From positions 1,479,001 through 1,543,000 of the forward strand of contig SMMW01000511.1 of the NCBI GenBank assembly GCA_004794655.1: a stretch of DNA of 64,000 nucleotides, in the 5' to 3' direction. The position numbers were made by a program, and so were the translations under genes. Origin of the DNA: Marisa cornuarietis (taxonomy: Eukaryota > Mollusca > Gastropoda > Architaenioglossa > Ampullariidae). The notes under the pieces are model-generated. The model saw only the letters and a list, made by a program, of their open reading frames with translations. It was not told the origin of the DNA and ran no database searches. Shown here one piece after another: positions 35,288 through 47,120 of the stretch (within the stretch, counting starts at the first letter, position 1; each line of letters starts with the position of its first letter).

Positions 35288-35639
35288 AGTACTTTCTTCA
35301 GAACTTGAAGCCTTCTTTCTTTTTTTTCTTCTCTTTGTTTCCTTGAGGCCATAACCTGGTCTGTGTTCATCAATGTTTAGAGCACTTCGTTGACAAGTCG
35401 TCAGAAGCAGAACTCACCACGTCCCACTACGTCTCACAATCAATTAATTAAAAAAAACACAGCAGGTGCAGAAATTTTCTATTATCACCATTTGTACATT
35501 CCTTGATTTTTGTTTTTTCACTGCTTTTCAACCATCATCAACATCAGTTGAAAAGGTTTAGGGTAAAGTTTTTCTCCCATAGACAGGAGCATGACCGTCC
35601 GCCATGTTGGACATCGCTCACCCCCTCCCCCCAGGTTCT

Positions 35640-37629
35640 GAGCTTCTTTATTTGCATCAAGTGTTGGACAGGTCAGCCAGTCCTAACAAATACCCTAACA
35701 AAAGTAGGCGGGTATGTTCTGGCTTCTGTACATTAAACATTGCAAGCAGTTTAAAGGCCTTCAATAATTGAACTTAAATGCTTATAAAATATTAGTTACA
35801 GTTTGCCCGAAGACTTCCTCTGTGAATTTAATGTGTGCTGGTTTATTTTTGTCTTCGGCAGCAGCGGACAAACGAAACTCGTTTTGGTCAAACACTGTTT
35901 TTCGAAAAAACGTATTTCGTTTAGAGTAACTAAGAGACAGTAACTACTAAAAAGCCAATGCAACTATTGTCAAAGAAGTGTATAAGCTCTTCTAACAAAA
36001 GACATTTTGAGATTTTTCTTGTGTATTTACGAGGCTCACTCATTGGGATCGTTAATTCCGAAAGGTTTGATGGGTCCTGCTTTGCGCTAAGTGGTATTTG
36101 AGGGATCTGAGACTTGTTTTCTGAAAACAATATTATTTAAAAATTGCGGTACGTTCAACAGAATTATATACAGGAAAATTCGCCACATTAAATATAGAGG
36201 ACATGTGTCAGGTGCTTGCTCTGTGCACACAATTCAATAATAAAACGGCTTCAGTTCTTTCAGTTGGTGTGTATAGCGTTTGAAAGGTCTACTAAACATA
36301 CACGTACATCAGATTTGACCAATAATAATTTGATAACAGGAACGATGGCTTCATTTGAATAGATATCTATGCATAAAAAACATTTAGTAAAAGTAAGGAT
36401 GTAATCAATTCTCATGGAATATTCTTTCAATGGCTTTATCTCTCTATATGTACGCTCCCACCGCCATGCATCATCACCGCAGCAGAAACAGCTAGTGTGT
36501 CATTACTAACAAAACTTCCTGGCAACGTACCATGACATTTCATTTTTCAAACAATTTCATCGTGTTATTAAAAGCTCAGATATTTATGTGAAATATCTTC
36601 TTATCCTAAGGCTGATCGATGGATCTTTCGCTAGCAAAAAGAACAAGAACAAAAAACCCAAAGGCAGCGTGGAAAACGTCGTCAAGCACCGACGTCGCTA
36701 ATGTGAGGAGGTTTCTGATTGGCTGACCTTCACATGTCCAAATCTCTATGCAAATATAGAGGGTCAGAGCCTCGTTACGTATACAGTTCGCTTTCATAAG
36801 TAAACAATTCGTGTTGTAATAATAAAATCAAATTGTATAACTAGAATACATTTTATAACTACAGAATTCAAATATATTCATGAATATATTGGATAGCAAC
36901 TTTTCAGTAAAACACAAATGATATACTTCGCTTTGCGTTCTTCCTCTCTAGTTTGTTTATAAAATTCATTTTAGAATTACGAATATATAAAAATTATAAA
37001 ATTATAGAATGCATTCTATAATTATAAAATGAATTGTATAGCTAGAGGGAGAAAAATATTTTTAAAAATTCCCACCTGGCGCCCCGTATAAACACAGCAA
37101 ACAGTCGAAGGACATCGCTTCATGGTAAAGGAAGGGAGATAATTTCCGATGAGGTGAGTGCACATGATTACAGCACTAAGCGCCCCTGACACAGACTGTT
37201 TTCACAGGTGGTGCAAATGTATGGGATAGCTCAGTAAAGGCACTTATCTCAGGAACTCGCACACACAATTACATCTGTGAAAGGACGAACATATCATACA
37301 ACATTTCAAACAACGTTTATTTCTTTATGTAGACATGTTTTTCTTGTTTGCTTATAATGCTGTCCCGATAACACAGCACAGGGATATAGCAACAAACAAA
37401 CAAACAATATTGTAATACACAAATATTGATTTTTGTAGGTTTGGTTGCTACATAGATCGGCAAAAATGATGTAAAACTAGAACACTAGATGCTTTTGGGG
37501 GTGGGAGGACGGGTAAGTGTACTTTTTATTATGACACAAAAGCCAAACGAAAACTTAGCCTTATTTGTCCCCATTTTCCCTGACGAATATCATTAAGTGA
37601 CGAGGGTTAAAATGTTGTTTCTGACGTAG
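35640..37629. other. Gene C intron 1, right part
   Basis: Collinear with gene A 10086-10830 and with gene D 54180-54420 and 56425-57000, including the AT-rich array at 36800-37050 and gcgcccc(g/a)ta near 37080. Exon 2 is absent. No gene seen. Confidence 0.5.
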
Positions 37630-38308
37630 GTTCGCGTGACCCTCTTCAAGGGCAGCCAACAGGTGAACCTCGTTTTCAATGGAATGGCTCCGGATATCTG
37701 GACTGGTTCAGTCAGTACCGAGTCCTTGAGTCCCCGTGGAAAAATTTCTTTCCGAACACCTCCTACCTCTATTTTTCACCAGCTGGGTAAGTTGACAGTG
37801 ACAGTAGGTTTGTATTGTTAGCGAGGAGGGAAAGAGAGACAGAGAGAGAGACTCAAATAATACGAAAATAATTATGTTTGCATGATGTGTGAGGAAGAGA
37901 AAATACACAGCAAGCTATGGCTCCACAGGAGCAAGTACACCAGTCAACACAGCTGTCAAAATTTGTGATTATAATCAATTGACCAGGGACCCTGCTCGTC
38001 TTTCTCTGCAGATTTTTGACACTCTCCATTCTTATTGTTTGTTGCCTATTCACTTTCTGAGACTTTTTGTATTTGTTTTTTATTACTTGTCTGCATAGCT
38101 GTTTCTCTTTCCGTTCTTCTGTCCATGTGTTAAGTATCTGGAGGATTGTTTTCATCCAGGAAAACTATGGGGGATGTGACAAAGACCGTGGCTGGCTGGT
38201 AGTCATGGATAGAACAAAGGAACCTTGCAGTTGGGAAAGACATCCGACTCCAGCTATTCTGTACATTCTATTCCCATGACTCAGCACTGTGGCAGTTCTC
38301 AAACAGCA

Positions 38309-39139
38309 GTAAGCCAATGCGAACTTCTATTGAATATTAATAATATAAATATAAATATAAATAAATCCAAGCAAAGCCGTATCACACGTGATCAACAATA
38401 GTATATTCTATTTTAACAAAACCTTTTTTCCAAACGACAATTAGCTGTGTGTGGTTGTCAAATAAAAGTACATTAAAAATAATAATAATGATGATCACAT
38501 TTACCAGCCAAAACTTTATCATTTGCTTATCTTTTGAAAATCTAGGCCTGAACTGTACACGGAGATATACAACGTCGACGATCATTTTTTTTATAAATAA
38601 GCCAACATGGTCGAAAAACGCTACACGTCTCAACAGCTGACACCAAACAGGAAGTGGTCAATCCTGGGTTTGGGGTTAAGGTCACATGCATGTATAATTC
38701 TACAAATTCGTTCATATAGGCTGTCGGCAGCCGACAAGAAGCATGCGTGTCATGTACTGGAATGTGTCCTGTTTATGCCATGATGGACGTTCCTTGTTTG
38801 TTGCGCAAAATTTGTTATTATTAGTATTATTATTTACTTTATATATGCATTTTTGTTGCTCTGACAAAGTTCTAGATTTCAAGAAATCTGCGATTGCCTT
38901 GGCAGGCCATATCACATGAGTTGGAGGCCAAACCTTCGCAAGCCTTGTGTAAAACTATTCGTTAAAGCGTGAGCAGGCTATTTCTCTTACCTCTACGTAC
39001 TTGCGTGCGTGCGTGCATGTTTGTGTACGTGTGTGTGTGTGTTTGACTGTGTGTGTGCGCGTGTGTGTGACTGTGTGTCATCATCATCATCACCATCATT
39101 TCTGTTCAAAATGCTAACCACAAGTTAAAACTAGAAGCT
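38309..39139. other. Downstream of gene C exon 4
   Basis: AT-rich; short (ataaat)n at 38345-38363; GT-rich tract at about 39001-39080 with catcatcatcatcaccatc after it. No gene seen. Confidence 0.4.
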
Positions 39140-39487
39140 ATGACAGAATAGGGACAGCGACTGTCCAGGAACTAAATAAAACCAGGTTCACTGTGGTAGC
39201 GGCTGGACAAGCTTCCATTAATATTTTATGAGGCACGACTTTCGGGAACTGAAACGTCCTTCTGGCCTTGAGGATACAGACATCAATGTAATTGAATACT
39301 ATTTTGTTTAGAGGAGGTTGGTTGTGCATTTACAAAGAAAATGTGGTCGGTTACTGTCCATGCATTTTAATAGCAGTCCTGGATTGTTTTACACGTGCAT
39401 TGACTGTGCACGACCGTTTCTTCTTTCTCTTATATTTCTTCAGTAACCTTGGACATTTTTACAGTGAACGTTGTGAGCATCCAGCAG

Positions 39488-39490
<3 letters not shown>
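39140..39490 (+). repeat. Dispersed repeat R1, copy 1
   Basis: Shares long collinear segments with 46090-46465: ggctggacaagcttccatta, tggttgtgcatttacaaag, agcagtcctggatt, ttacacgtgca. Not coding. Probably a transposable element fragment or part of the duplicated gene block. Confidence 0.65.

Positions 39491-39555
<65 letters not shown>
39489..39555. repeat. (ac)n tract at the site of the missing gene C exon 5
   Basis: About 33 perfect ac units. Directly followed by atgagttacgttgatacatttt, which in gene B lies about 80 nt past the exon 5 stop codon. Confidence 0.95.
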
Positions 39556-39557
<2 letters not shown>

Positions 39558-40020
39558 AGTTACGTTGATACATTTTTAAATGTGACAAAGGCTCAGCTAC
39601 CTCACCAATACGATTTACCCTAAGTGCTCAATGTTCTAAAATTATTTTTTGTCAACTACAGCCGTGCTACTGCGGTATATGTTATATATTATTACTATTA
39701 CACGTGTATTAATTTTGTTACAATATTTATCACTTATCTTATTCTCTTAGAAAACAGACATAGATTCAATTATATCAGTTGTGATTTAAAGTAATATCAT
39801 TAATATAATGAGAGCTTAACAGAGAAAACCTCACAAGATGTAAAGACCCTCCTTTATGTGGCTGTGGGAAAGACTAAGCACCCCACATGAGCTGTTGGAA
39901 AGAAAATAAACCAGAAGAGAAGAACTTCCCTAGCAAAGGAAAAATGGCTTCACTGCTTTTGGAGAAACCTCGGGAAAGATGACGGGTAAGGGAGTAAGCC
40001 CATACAGAAAATTCTGATTC
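39556..40020. other. Gene C 3' flank
   Basis: Collinear with the 3' flanks of genes A (18790), B (23645) and E (51060), including gtgacaaag(a/g)ctcagctac. No gene seen. Confidence 0.55.
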
Positions 40021-40029
40021 TAACAAGGC

Positions 40030-41487
40030 ATCAGCGGGCAAAACCTTTCTACAATGAGATTACCGGCTAGGACCCAGCGCCTACGTGTTCATGACCAGGC
40101 CGACTACTGGCGGTGGTTCCCTTGGAGAAGGGATGGGCTACCAAGTTTACAAGCTCAATGTAAGGACCATGAATACAAGCCGCAAGAGACAACATGCCGG
40201 ATCGGTCGGGGCCCGGATCAACAACCACCGCGCTCCCTATCGGCAGGCTCCAGGCTGGGGTAAGCGAAAAGTGTGCTACTGGAGCCAAAACAAAATCCAA
40301 ACCAGAAATCAAGTTGAGGGAGGGAACATCCATTGGCACGTGGAACGTACGCACGTTACATCATTTCGGCAAAGTGCAACACCTCACCCGCGAGCTAAAA
40401 CGGTATCAGTGGTACATTGTGGGACTGGCGGAGGTCAGATAGACAGGATTTGGTGAAACAACAACGAACGATGACCACAAGCTGTGGTACAGTGGGAAGG
40501 ACGCCAGGCACGAGTATGGCACGAGTATGGCTCTCGTGCACAGGAAGGTGGCCGAAGCCGTCTCATCAGCTGTACACCCGTATCCAGCCGGCTGATCTCC
40601 AAACGTGTCTCAGCTAAGCCCTACAATGTCACCATTATCAATGTATACGCTCCAACTTCCACGCATGGAGACAACGAAGTGGAAGAGTTCTACCAACAAC
40701 TGGACAAGGTTGTGAAGGCAATCCCAAAAAAGGAAATCTTCGTTGCGCTTGGAGACTGTAACGCCAAGGTCGGCCCTATCAGCAATGGGCAGGAACGGTG
40801 GGGAAATTCGGCCTTGGTGAAACCAACGAATGGGACATTAGACTCCTAGAGTCAGAGACTCACCTTAGCCAACATCTTACATCCCCACAAGAAATCTAGA
40901 ACGGCCACGTGGCACTCACCAGATGGATTGGTTCATAATCAGATCGACTATATCCTATTGCCGAGACGCTTCAAATCCAGCATCAACAGGACCAAGACAA
41001 GGAGGTACCCAGGCGCTGACATAGGCAGCGACCATGACCTTGTTCTGACGAACGTGAAGCTGAAGCTGAAAGTGAATCGACTCTCAAACACCCCCCCCCC
41101 ACCCGAATTTGCTTTGATTTGGAGAAGCTGCAAGACCCATACATTGCAGAAGTCCTCAAGGCCACTTTCTGAGAAAAATTTTCCGCACTAAGCCTGATGT
41201 AATGTGATGTAGACACCCTCACTGGAAACATCAAAGAGGTGCTACTGTCAATAACGCAGGAGGTCCTAGAGCGACATAGGAATAAGAAACAGCAATGGGT
41301 CACGAATGACATCCTAGACCTCTGTGACCAAAAGAGGGCCTTTAAGAGAAAAAGAAAAAGCAAACCAGAAGCAGCCACCAAATACAAAGAAGTGAAATGT
41401 GCCATCAAGAAAGGGATGAAGGCAGCTAGGGATAATTGGATTGAGAATCAATGTCCGGACATAGCTTCTTGGAAGAGGTGCAATTAA
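40030..41487 (+). mobile_element. RTE-type LINE, 5' portion with AP endonuclease
   Basis: Begins with a GC-rich 5' leader (about 40030-40330), then endonuclease: GTWNVRTLHHFGKVQHLTRE (about 40338-40400), TIINVYAPTSTHGDNEVEEF (about 40630-40690), ALGDCNAKVG, NQIDYILLPRR and GADIGSDHDLV (about 41015-41045). These are the motif set of RTE-clade endonucleases. At least two stops or frameshifts (near 40439 and 40848). The sequence stops abruptly near 41487 after KAARDNWIENQ, so the RT is missing. Confidence 0.85.
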
Positions 41488-41539
41488 TTATTTGGCTATA
41501 AAGATATGATGCTTTAGCCTTGTAAATGCATTTTGCAAA

Positions 41540-43230
41540 CGCTTTGCTTTGCGGCATTATAAATTTCTTTGTGGATGACGAGTCCAGTCTTCCGCCAAAC
41601 ACGTTCAGCTCGTCGACGATTGCGCTTCAGGTCACGGAGTTCGATACGGATGTGCATATACCAAGGCGCACATTATGACTGGCGCATCAGACATCGATAC
41701 ACTGAGGCGTGGTCATCAACTACTCTACGTAAAACACAGTCAAGTTGCTCAATGGAAGGTGGTTGGAGGAGCTCCATCTGCAGCTGTGCTTTGAATGCCA
41801 GTCTCTCAACATTTCGTATTGAGCGAGTGGGTATAAAAACTGGCGCCGATGATGGGCATTTGCGTTCAAGTTCGTTCAGTACACAGTAGTGGTCGGATGA
41901 GAGATCGTGAGAAACATCAACTGACTGCACTAAGTGGTCACCAGGTCGATGTATGACCCAGTCCAAGATGTGATCTCTTTTGTGAGTTGCTTGTGACACG
42001 GACAGTGACAGTGGAAAGGGAGATGAAAGGAAAGGGCTGGACATGGGGTCGCCTGGAGCGGGTTTCAGCTGATCGACATCAGTGGCGGGCTCTGGTTGAG
42101 GCCTTATGTAGCACGAAGAGGATTGATTGATTGATTGTGACACGGACTGGACGAGACGAAAGGTGTGCAACATTTCGGACAATTTGACAGTGTCAGGGTG
42201 AAAACTGTTGTCGAAGTGCACATTAATATCTCCAAGGAGTATTGAGTGCATTACTGTAATCCAAGAGATCATGGAATTCCGATAAAAAGTAGAGGCTGTG
42301 AGTTTGTTGCAGACGCTGGGAGGGAGTCGAAGGTGCATCGAGCAATGAGGAGCCGAAGAGGAGACTTGTACAAATTCAAAGGATGTGTGAGGAAACGATA
42401 CGGCAGTAGTAAAAGACAGGTACTTGGCAAGTGATGATCTGTAGATTATAGCAATACCACCACCACGTGTAGGGCGGGGGAAAGATTTCAGGCAGTAGCC
42501 CACTGGAGTAAGATCAACACACACGCTCTCGTCACCTCACTGCTTAAGCCACGTCTCAGTGATGATGAAAATATCAAGGCGGTGATCTGTCACAAATTCT
42601 ACGATTTCAACTCGCTTCAGTGACTGTTGTGCAGACGATACAGACTGGGCGTTGAAAAGCCCAACGTGGAGGTCAGTGTTCAGTTGTCGTGTGCGAGAAC
42701 TTGGCAGTCTCCTGTTCTCAAAGGATCATGTTGGTTTGGCCACTGACATGTAAAGCTGGTGTTACGGGTGATGATGTCAACTGATTCACTATGATCACGC
42801 CGATGCTGGTGTCGTCAACGACCGCCACGGCGACGTTTTTTCTTTCGAGAAATATCACAGTGGCTGTGAATGTTCAAAGTAAGACGCACGGTGCAAAGCG
42901 CTGATGAGCGATCAGAAGTCCGTCACGCTTCAGGGATAAGAGTTCGTGCCTACCGTAGGTAATCTTCTTGTATGGGAACACGCTGTGATGAGAGCATCGT
43001 CTTGTCTGGTGCGCTGAGAGTGGCGAAACAAAGGCCGTGAGAGAGGATAGGTAGTCATGTCGGAGCACGTGGTGTAGTGGACAGAAGTAAGTCCAGCGAA
43101 GAAAACTTTTAAAACGTCCTTCTTCCATGAGCGAGCAATCCAAAAACATTCCATAGTAGATCATGTCAAGTGAGGAAGCTGAAAATGGAGAACACATGAG
43201 AGTAAAATCGGTCAATCACGGTAAAAATAC
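41540..43230 (-). mobile_element. L2/CR1-like LINE, 5' part with endonuclease
   Basis: Minus strand: leader and RRDGLLIAHQRFAPCVLL (about 42960-42880), LHVGLFNAQSVSS (about 42680-42640), TDHRLDIFIITETWL, then the open frame 42524-41673 with FPRPTRGGGIAIIYRSSLAK, LLGDINVHFDN, HILDWVIHRPGDHLVQSVDV and LSSDHYCVLNEL, and further WYMHIRIELRDLKRNRRRAE. These are endonuclease motifs of the CR1/L2 assemblage. It is interrupted by a 131-bp insertion (42004-42134). The RT part is missing; the element ends near 41540, facing the RTE fragment. Confidence 0.8.
42004..42134 (+). mobile_element. 131-bp RTE-type 3' end with perfect 13-bp target duplication
   Basis: Inserted in the endonuclease region of the L2/CR1-like element. 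Flanked by identical ttgtgacacggac at 41991-42003 and 42135-42147. The insert matches the 3' end of the RTE fragment at 55858-56420 (shared gctggacatgg, gatcgacatcagtggcgggc, gccttatgt) and ends in a (gatt)n tail. It is a severely 5'-truncated retrotransposition event. Confidence 0.9.
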
Positions 43231-44596
43231 ATATAATTTGTAGAACAACCCCATCCAGCACATGATGCGACAAGGGCAGGTAACTCTCTTGCGTTGTCCT
43301 TTTACAAAACCTGTTTCTCCTCTGGCCTGGGTACAATCCTTTATTACTCAAGGGAGCTCAGCTCATTTCTACTATACCCCCCAGCCAAGGTATGCATAGT
43401 CTGCACGTACTATGTGTAACTTAGACTCTATGTTCTTACATACCAGCGGCGTGGTCGTTCTGAGGACATCAGCTAAGGTGTTTACATACCGCAGTTTTGG
43501 ATCACTACATATCTTCAACTGTTTATAGCTGCAGTTTGTCATCCATAAAAAGTTAATTATTTCCACATTCTGGTGTTCTTAGGGGCAGTGAATTTAAGTG
43601 GCTCACCATTACAAGTGTGTGTAATGGACGAGTATTCATTTGCCTTCTGGTGACAAATTGCATAAGGCTCGAAAACGATTCATAAAATTAACAGAAGCTT
43701 ACAGATTCTTTTCTGCATCTGTTTGACACTTGATGATTGTAGCATCTCAACTGTGTTTTGGTTTTATACAATAATCATTACCACAGGTATGTAGGTCCAT
43801 ATATACAAGGATATCTCAGTAAGAAACAATATGTCTCGGTAATAAATGTGATACCTACCTATTATTATTAAATGTAGGAGAAGAAAGTTCTTGCTTGTTT
43901 TTAAATCTTCGGTCTGACTTGCTTCACCTGTAAAGCGTATCTTTCAAGTATAAGTAAGTTTATAGTATGATAACATTATTGTTAGACATAAATGTATTTT
44001 TACCATATGTCACTTAAAATTTAAAATTCTTGAATCATTTAAATGTTTGTGTATGACATTTAAGAGAGCATTGTGTTTACTGTGTTCAGTCTGCTTTGAA
44101 TTTATTTTATTAAAGAAAATCCTGCCCATCCTTAGGTCCAAGACTTTGCCCTTACATACAGACAAGAGAACGTCCTTTGATGTGTCTTCAACCTGCTTTG
44201 TCTTTTATAACTGTTTCTGAAATTATAATAAAACCTGAAGAGAGAATGAAAAGAAAAATTTCTGTAACGTGCAACAGTTATATATATATATATCTTTGGA
44301 CATCCTAATGTAAGTAATGTAAGGATAAATTTAAATAATTTATGTAATGGCCTAAAATTGAGGTTTAATATGATAAAAATAATCTGTGCATTTTGGTTTT
44401 TTGTATTTACAATAAATTCGATTTTCTTCACATTAAGCGAAGAATGTGATCTTGATGTTTACAATCCACTACTCGTCACTTGATTTATGACATTGTATTC
44501 ACAACGTAAATATCATTTCCTCGGAAGGCAAGAAAACATTTTTGTGAAGAAAAACGACTCGCACAAATGTTTTGGTCTGCTTGCGATTGTTTCTGT

Positions 44597-44598
<2 letters not shown>
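43231..44598. other. Non-coding stretch
   Basis: AT-rich, with a short (ta)n tract at about 44279-44293. No protein, RNA gene or clear repeat recognised. Confidence 0.4.

Positions 44599-44662
<64 letters not shown>
44599..44662. repeat. (gt)n microsatellite
   Basis: About 32 perfect gt units. Confidence 0.95.
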
Positions 44663-44666
<4 letters not shown>

Positions 44667-46089
44667 GTCAGGGATCGTGGATATAGCCCTGACTGGTTGA
44701 GAGTGTGCAGTATGTTGAAAGCGATAAAGCGAATGTCAGAAATGGAGTTAGCCCCCTTGCTTGTTTTGTGCAGCAGGGATAGTGACCCTTGGATGTACGT
44801 TTGGTGTATGGTTTAGAACGCGTGACGTAAAAGGAGGTATGACGTGAGGTGTCGTCTGGGAGATTGAAGGAGGTTTTTTTTATAGAGACAGGAGTCGTCT
44901 GCTGAGGAGTGTGTGAGAACGGGCGTAGAGAGAAGGTTGGAGAAAAAAGAAAAGGTGTTCTGCGTTTGTAGTATTGCTGTGTGTTTGGAGAGTTTCCCCA
45001 GTTGTGTGTGTCTGTTGGTGGATTCGGATAATTGGAGTATTGCTGGTGTTTAAAGAGCTTCCCCAGTTGCGGTGTGTCTGCTGGAGGATTCTGTATTGGG
45101 AGTAATTGCTGTGCTTTAGAGATTCGCAGTGCTGTGTGTTTCTGTATAGTTTCAAGGAGTATTACAGGCAAGTGTACATCTGTGGGTGCGTGTGTTTTGA
45201 CCGGACGTTGACAGTTGACAGTGTGATTTGGTCATTTACTTTCTGAGAAACTGTTGGTGAACATTGGAAGAAAAGTAAACTTATAGAAAGAGGAGTTGTT
45301 TAACGACGATTGATTGGAAGGTTGAGAGACATCTACGCTGTTGAAAGGATATTCCTGCTTGTTGTCATATATTGACTGGAAATATTTATATTATTAGAAG
45401 GGTTTATGTAGACATTAATTGGTTGCGAGATATGTTGATGTAGAATTTATATGAAATTCGTTGAGTGTGGGAAAATATTTGGAATTTTTGAATTATAGTG
45501 ATATAGGAACCCACGTACATGTCTTAGTACTTTGTTGTGTGAAAGAACACGTGAGGAACGCTGTGAGGTCAGTGTGTGTTGTATGTGACCCGTCTGCACG
45601 TCCCGTGTGTTCCTGACAGTTATTCAATCTTTGTCCATGGACGCTTACATACCCCTTCTTCATGCTAAAGAGTCTAGGCTATAAATCGAAGTAACACGCA
45701 CAGGACTTGCTATACACCTACAAGTGTGAGGCGCGTGTTGAATGTCTAAACAAACACCAGAGCAAAATCATCAAGAGTTCGATATGTTAATAAAATGTTT
45801 TTTTTCAGAAACTATCGATTGTCTCTGGAGGTCTTTTTGTACAAGACAGACATTCTAGATGTTCTTTCTACAAAGAAAATGAAGACCAGTGCAAACGTTG
45901 TTGGGTCTTTTAGTGCGAGAAAGTGTTTTCTTGTATCTGGGGCAAGCGTTACATTAGTTTTCTAGTGGAATATAAAATGCGCCATCGTCATTTTGGTATC
46001 AAATGTGTTGTTGATCTTATTGAGTCGATATGTGTTTAAATTATGTGTAGAAACGTCTGTTCGATATGCAATCCACAAGTAGGAAAGTA
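44663..46089. other. Non-coding stretch with a ~66-bp tandem repeat
   Basis: At about 44966-45145 a unit containing gtattgctg(t)gtgttt, agagtttccccagttg and gtgtgtctg(t/c)tggtgga recurs roughly three times with divergence. The remainder has no recognised feature. Confidence 0.5.
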
Positions 46090-46465
46090 GAGGTTGACAG
46101 AATGTTGACAGTGACTGTCCGGGGACTAAAATAAAACCAGTGGCACTGTGGTAACGGCTGGACAAGCTTCCATTAATATTCTATAAGACACGACTTCCGA
46201 GAGCTGACACGACCCTTAGGACTTGCGGATACAGACGTCAAAGAAATCTAATATTATTTTGTTTTGAGGAGGAGGGGGGGCTGGTTGTGCATTTACAAAG
46301 AGAATGTGGGCGGTTACTGTAGATGCATTTGTAAAGCAGTCCTGGATTTTTTTTACACGTGCACTGACTGTACTAGACTGTTTCCCTCTCCTAATGTTTC
46401 ATCATTTGCCTCCGGCATTTTTCAAGTGAATGCTGTGAGCAATCAGCAGAAAACGTCACACAAGC
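46090..46465 (+). repeat. Dispersed repeat R1, copy 2
   Basis: Direct-orientation partner of 39140-39490, about 6.95 kb away. Followed by a short (gaga)n tract. Confidence 0.65.
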
Positions 46466-47120
46466 ACCTAGAGAGAGAGAGACAGAGAGAAAGAGAGGTT
46501 CACAAACAGACTCAGGTACATCATCACACTACATGGTGGTTTATGACTCATAATTTAGTCAAGTGCCCTGAAGAAGTTACCACTGTTAACAGTGTGGTTC
46601 AAGAGATCAAAGGTTGAAAAAGCATTTCGGAGCGCATCTACTATTTTCCCTCTGCATGTTCTTCTGTTGGAAGGCTTGGCTCTCAAGGTAGTTTGTAGAC
46701 TGTGTCGAAGGCGCTAAAATGCAGCTTCAGAACCCATTTGCCGCAGAGTTTTTTTTTTATATATTAAACTATTTATTGTTCCAGTTGTAGAAAATGGGAA
46801 CTACCCAAATAAAATTCTAGCTCCGAGAAAAGTATTTTGGTAAAAGGTATTTAACAACCTTTTTTGACAGTCTCTAGTATATGATATGTTTATAGTAACG
46901 AGAAATAAAAACTGATACTAGTGAGAGAGAAAGAGAGAGTAAAGGAAGCATTAATTGTAATTCTCGCAACAATATAAGTGATCGGCATGTTAATATGTTC
47001 TTACGACGATTTTTCAGTGTCAGAATCACAATACACTGGAACAAGTCACACAAACTGACACGTGGTCTGCATGGGGACTCGGACCATCGCGTCGCTTCCC
47101 CTCAGCCCTTCATCGCCTGT
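46466..47120. other. Non-coding stretch
   Basis: AT-rich with short (ga)n tracts near 46472-46496 and 46922-46938. Nothing recognised. Confidence 0.35.

Larger units (their letters stand above)
28314..35632 (-). mobile_element. Tx1/L1-like LINE, nearly full length
   Basis: A minus-strand element of about 7.3 kb with 5' leader, ORF1, a long inter-ORF region, ORF2 (endonuclease, RT, C-terminal domain), a 1.3-kb 3' UTR and a poly(A) tail (T run at 28312-28323). Flanking 13-bp copies aggttctaagctt (28301) and aggttctgagctt (35633) differ at one base and fit a target-site duplication. Gene A and gene D have related uninterrupted sequence at the same place (tctgagcttc). Frameshifts in both ORFs mean it is no longer active. 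Confidence 0.9.
27420..38308 (+). pseudogene. Gene C: degraded family member
   Basis: Exon 1 (27420-27785) has lost the atg at the usual place, has an altered region after the leader and lacks about 33 bp around the ctgtctcagctcc segment, so the frame is broken. Exon 2 is missing: homology to gene D intron 1 stops near 37500 and resumes just before exon 3. Exon 3 (37630-37786) has a 1-nt deletion at aatgga(a)tggctcc. Exon 4 (38160-38308) has lost its first third. Exon 5 was not found; an (ac)n tract stands where it should be, followed by the familiar 3' flank from 39556. Intron 1 was hit by a 7.3-kb Tx1-like LINE. Confidence 0.8.

Noticed and set aside
39292..39558. 88-codon frame ending in a (His-Thr)n run
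   Set aside because: Translation of the (ac)n microsatellite; not a protein.
42246..42434. 62-codon + strand frame
   Set aside because: Antisense to the L2/CR1-like endonuclease frame on the minus strand.
44663..45800. Possible solo LTR or 5' region of an LTR retrotransposon
   Set aside because: Some tgacgt(a/g)a and gtgtgaaagaacacgt motifs recur near 6060-6480, but no TG...CA pair, target duplication, primer binding site or gag/pol reading was found.
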